NCBI GenBank assembly: GCA_037074705.1
Contig: CM073596.1
Span: forward strand, 58,866,001-58,930,000
From: Zhengitettix transpicula
Taxonomy: Eukaryota > Arthropoda > Insecta > Orthoptera > Tetrigidae
Length of the DNA stretch: 64,000 nt
Direction of reading: 5' to 3'
The notes beneath the pieces are model-generated. The model made no database searches and was not told the origin of the DNA. It worked only from the letters and a program-made list of their open reading frames with translations. Position 1 is the stretch's first letter. The number at the start of each line of letters is the position of its first letter. A program made the position numbers and the translations under genes. Positions 60,731-64,000 of this stretch are shown in pieces.

Positions 60731-61495
60731 TAACTAGCAGGGGTGCCCGGCGTTGCCCGAGATGTCATTTATCCATAACCCCGGATTTGACTCCAATCTA
60801 GGTATCTTTTTAGGTTATTTTCATGTAACGCAACTCGACCCCCTTATCATTAAATGTGTTGTCGGCCCGTTACATTGTTATAATATTTCCTCCCCTCCAC
60901 CCCTATCTGTGCTTAGCTCTCATGCCGAAAGGGGTTGAAATTTTACAAAAAACCATTGGTAGATATTTGATAAACGTCATTGACCTCAAAAATTATTTAT
61001 TCCACGCAAATATCGACCATTTAACCTGTTTGAAAAATTCTACCCCCCCGTAGTAGCCCCGCCTCTGAAGGTTAAATGGCGAATTGAATGTCATCATTAA
61101 AATCAGCTACGTGCATAAAACTGGATTTGACTCCAATCTTGATTGTATTAGCGTTATTATTTTCTTGTAACACGCGTCCACCCCCAACCCTAAGGGGTCC
61201 TCCGTTCCGATGATGTTGTAGTCTGATAACATCGGTACAAACACTATGAATATCTCTGACCCCCCCTAAAAATATTTATCCGACTGAAATATCGACTGTT
61301 TTAGCGTGTTTAAATATTTACCAACCCCCGCTTCTGAGGGGTGGTAGACGCGTCTCACCCCGACAGTGTTTGTTTCCTGATCGCAAAGAACATGTGTACG
61401 AAATTTGCTCGACTGGTGTAGATTTGTATGAGGAACATACATACATACAAACTAACATACAAACAAACACTCTGCTTTATTTATTAGAAGATGAA
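60731..61495 (+). mobile_element. RTE-like non-autonomous repeat, longest copy
   Basis: It begins near CTAGCAGGGGTGCCCGGCG, contains several CACCCC/GAGGGG phrases, and has two GGATTTGACTCCAATCT segments (60784 and 61122) that suggest an internal duplication of about 340 bases. It ends with CATA units and TTTATTAGAAGATG. No ORF is maintained. The style of the 3' end is like RTE-derived SINEs (inference). Confidence 0.5.
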
Positions 61496-62740
61496 GCGCA
61501 TGGAATAAATTAATTCCCGTGCGTTAAAAATATGGACTTATCAATGGATATAGTGAAAATTTGGCGTTTCATCTTTACAAAACCTGCATTCTGACGAAGA
61601 TTATGTCGAGTTCGAGATCCATCGTGCTCCAATTGCTCGTGTCTGTAAATTTTTCTACCACGTTTGAAAGGAACTCCACCTTAATAACTACAGTTACAAG
61701 AAGGTTTTGAGAATTCTCAACTTATTATCAAATACTGGGTAGCAAACGAAGTTGTCCTTAGGCTTTTTCTGGGTGAAAGGGACCACAATCGAATTATCTG
61801 TGGGGAAAAAGAGTAACAATACAAGGACAAACCACAAAGCCCAGTAAAATGGATTACAATTTATTCACGAACTTAATAAGTACCCTTACGTTAGTAGTTA
61901 AAACAAAAGGTGAAGCGAAAGTACAAAAAAGTGAATGCATGGAACGGGGGGGGGGGGAGGGGGGGAGGGTTATGGGTGAAATTAAAATATTCACTAAAAG
62001 GGAGCGAACGGCCAATTAAAGGAAAACCCATTTATTATTCGCTGAAGGATAAAAACTGAAAAGATAATTGGTAACGGGCTTGTGAAATCAATACCTGAAA
62101 ATTAGACGCAGATAAAAAAACTTGTAGAAAAAACCATAGGGAGAAAGAGATTTTTCGTGTCTCAGACAAGAACCACAATAAAACTCTCTGATATAATTTA
62201 TCTTCTTTGTATTCAGTACAACACATAAACGCAATAGTAGTATCTTCCAGTGACTAGATAATTTAGATTCCAAAGAAATTACACAACATATATTCTATGA
62301 AGGTTATGGTAGTATTTTATAATTATTTTTTTTGTGTTCCCGCATTTACATTAAATAGCAACATTATAAATATTCCATTGCGAATTTTCAAGGTTAAATA
62401 GTCTGCTCTCAGATTTCCTAATTAATGATTCTTTGGAATAAGAGTTACAGATGTTTGCTTCTGCCATATTATATTATTAACAGCTTCTTTGGACCGCAAA
62501 ATACTGTTGTTGCTTTTTTGTTTTGTTTTTTACTGCAGCTAAATTGCCTCTTGATGGTAATGGCATGGTTTCGCAAGATGCTAAACCACCGCCTCTCGCT
62601 TATTATTATTTTTTATTGTGATTATCTGGGTTAAGTTTTTGTTTTCTGTCCGAGCGCACTATATGAAGTATAATTATAGAAGCGACTGTGTAACTCGCAC
62701 ATAAACTACTCTAAGTCGACATCTTGTGAAGGAGACGTCA

Positions 62741-62773
<33 letters not shown>

Positions 62774-63272
62774 GCTCTCTGGAAAGGAAAGCACGGACAA
62801 GTTATACAATCGCAAAATATAACGAACGGCAGTCTGTGTGTGTGTGTGTGTGCGAAAAAAAAATTAACAGCTGGGTATCTGTGGAAACGAAACGCAGTGC
62901 GAGAACTAGTTTGGTTGCTCTGTGGACCATGACGGACCCTTGGGCGAAGTCTGACCCACGATAAACAAGTCAAAACAGGGGGGGAATCTCGTGAAACCTA
63001 CATCATTGAAACTTCCTTACATTTTAATATATATATTTATAGTAAAAGGAGCAGTACAAATATGAGTTTTGTTTCTACTGTGATGCATTATAACTATGTG
63101 TGTGTGGGTTATGATCCTATTTACAAAGTCCATCCTACGTATCTCAAATAATATTCTGATGAGAACTATCTTATTTTGTCTCCTCTGAGTGATAAAATAA
63201 ATAATTATCCTCCAATAATTTACCATTCACTGGCTATTTTCAAAAAAAAAAATTTTTGTTTTGAGATGTAGA
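61496..63272. other. Gene-free stretch with several microsatellites
   Basis: A G tract with interruptions lies at 61947-61970, with (GT)n at 62741-62772 and 62835-62851. ORFs over the GT tracts are Cys/Val repeats and are not called. Confidence 0.45.
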
Positions 63273-63511
63273 CAGGCTATGTATAGGGTAATCCACATAG
63301 TGGCAACTCTCCTCTTATAGCATAGGAAAGGGTTTTTAAAAGGGAGGATGCGGAAGGGTACAGGAAGGTAGCCAAGGGTTAACTAGGGCCACCCGGGCTA
63401 TGGTTTAAGGATCCTACCCGGCAATTCGCCTAAAAGTGATGCAGGGAAAACCATATAAAAATCTGCATGAGGTAGTTCGGGCATTTGGTACTTGTCCCAC
63501 GCCATTCCGAT
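63273..63511 (-). mobile_element. 540-bp repeat, copy 7 (5' truncated)
   Basis: The minus copy runs from CAGGCTATGTATAGGGTAAT to the TTGTCCCACGCCATTCCGAT phrase. The 5' half is missing, as expected for incomplete reverse transcription. Confidence 0.65.
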
Positions 63512-64000
63512 ACCACCTAAATTTATATTGTTCGTTCCCTGCCAAATATTTAAAAAAAATTATTTTCTTCATTGTAATTGTTTTTTTTTTGTAGTGTTAA
63601 ACTTCAACCTGAAAGAGGTCTCAAAATTAGCGACGAAACGTAGTTTAATTTTCCAAAAAAATAAATATTTTTTCCTAACTTCAAATTGGCTGTTGTTTAT
63701 TTATAAGCTCTCTTAATAGTTAGAATATATATATGGTAATACCAATAAAACGGGCTATTAATTGTTGGCGGTACGGGCGCTTAAAGACGACAATCGCAGC
63801 GGGTCTTTCTTTGTTAACAATGGAGACTGGAGACCGCGCGCTTAGAGAACTCAGTCTGCCTCGAGAACTGGGACATGACAGTTTCGGTCCACATAGAGAA
63901 ATAAAACCAGTAAAAGTCTGCGGATCCAGAATCATGAATAGGGCTATCTAGGAAGTCCAATGGCGAGAGATAATAGTTTACATAAAAACGCAAGTAAACA
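63512..64000. other. Window end, no supported gene
   Basis: A GC-richer block at 63760-63940 holds an ORF in each strand, without known motifs. It might belong to a gene beyond the edge but nothing confirms this. Confidence 0.3.

Noticed and set aside
62726..62964. Cys/Val-repeat ORFs
   Set aside because: They are created by (GT)n microsatellites and have no other coding evidence.

Overview
This is a eukaryotic, AT-rich, repeat-dense nuclear window. It is almost certainly from an arthropod and probably an insect (inference). The supporting evidence is spliceosomal introns, a glycine-rich secreted cuticle-type protein with the usual four-codon first exon, an arthropod-type TATA/Inr (TCAGTT) promoter, a single EHD-family gene and a sulfonylurea-receptor-type ABC transporter. 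The species cannot be named from the sequence.

Layout. About 1-19.8 kb is gene-poor and built of transposon remains: Penelope-like element (PLE) fragments with GIY-YIG coding remnants, a swarm of related inverted repeats carrying a hammerhead-ribozyme-like core, three non-LTR retrotransposon remnants, one copy of a roughly 540-bp dispersed repeat, and one intact tRNA-Pro(CGG) gene on the minus strand. At 20159-21772 (+) lies an uninterrupted 537-codon EHD/Past1 coding region. From 25072 to 40337 (+) I assembled 27 consecutive exons (1622 codons plus stop, all phases consistent) of an ABCC transporter of the SUR (ABCC8/9) type. It runs from the L0 region through TMD1, NBD1, an unusually long linker, TMD2 and NBD2. 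The exons for the amino-terminal TMD0 were not found. At 41731-43752 (-) is a two-exon gene for a secreted 152-residue GYGG-repeat protein with TATA, Inr and poly(A) signals.

About 44-64 kb returns to transposon territory: three more PLE GIY-YIG fragments, six more copies of the 540-bp repeat, a minisatellite grown out of a PLE-type repeat, a repeat with RTE-like 3' ends, and one orphan exon-like ORF at about 57.6 kb (-).

The most interesting signal is a motif of the form CTGANGA, one or a few spacer bases, a short stem, then GAAA(CGTT). It recurs in several otherwise different repeat families on both strands. Where PLE coding remnants are still attached, it lies in sense orientation downstream of the GIY-YIG region. 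Stem variants covary (GG:CC versus GC:GC). One subfamily is concentrated in and just upstream of the SUR gene and also carries a juxtaposed acceptor/donor motif (TTTCAG|GTAAG).
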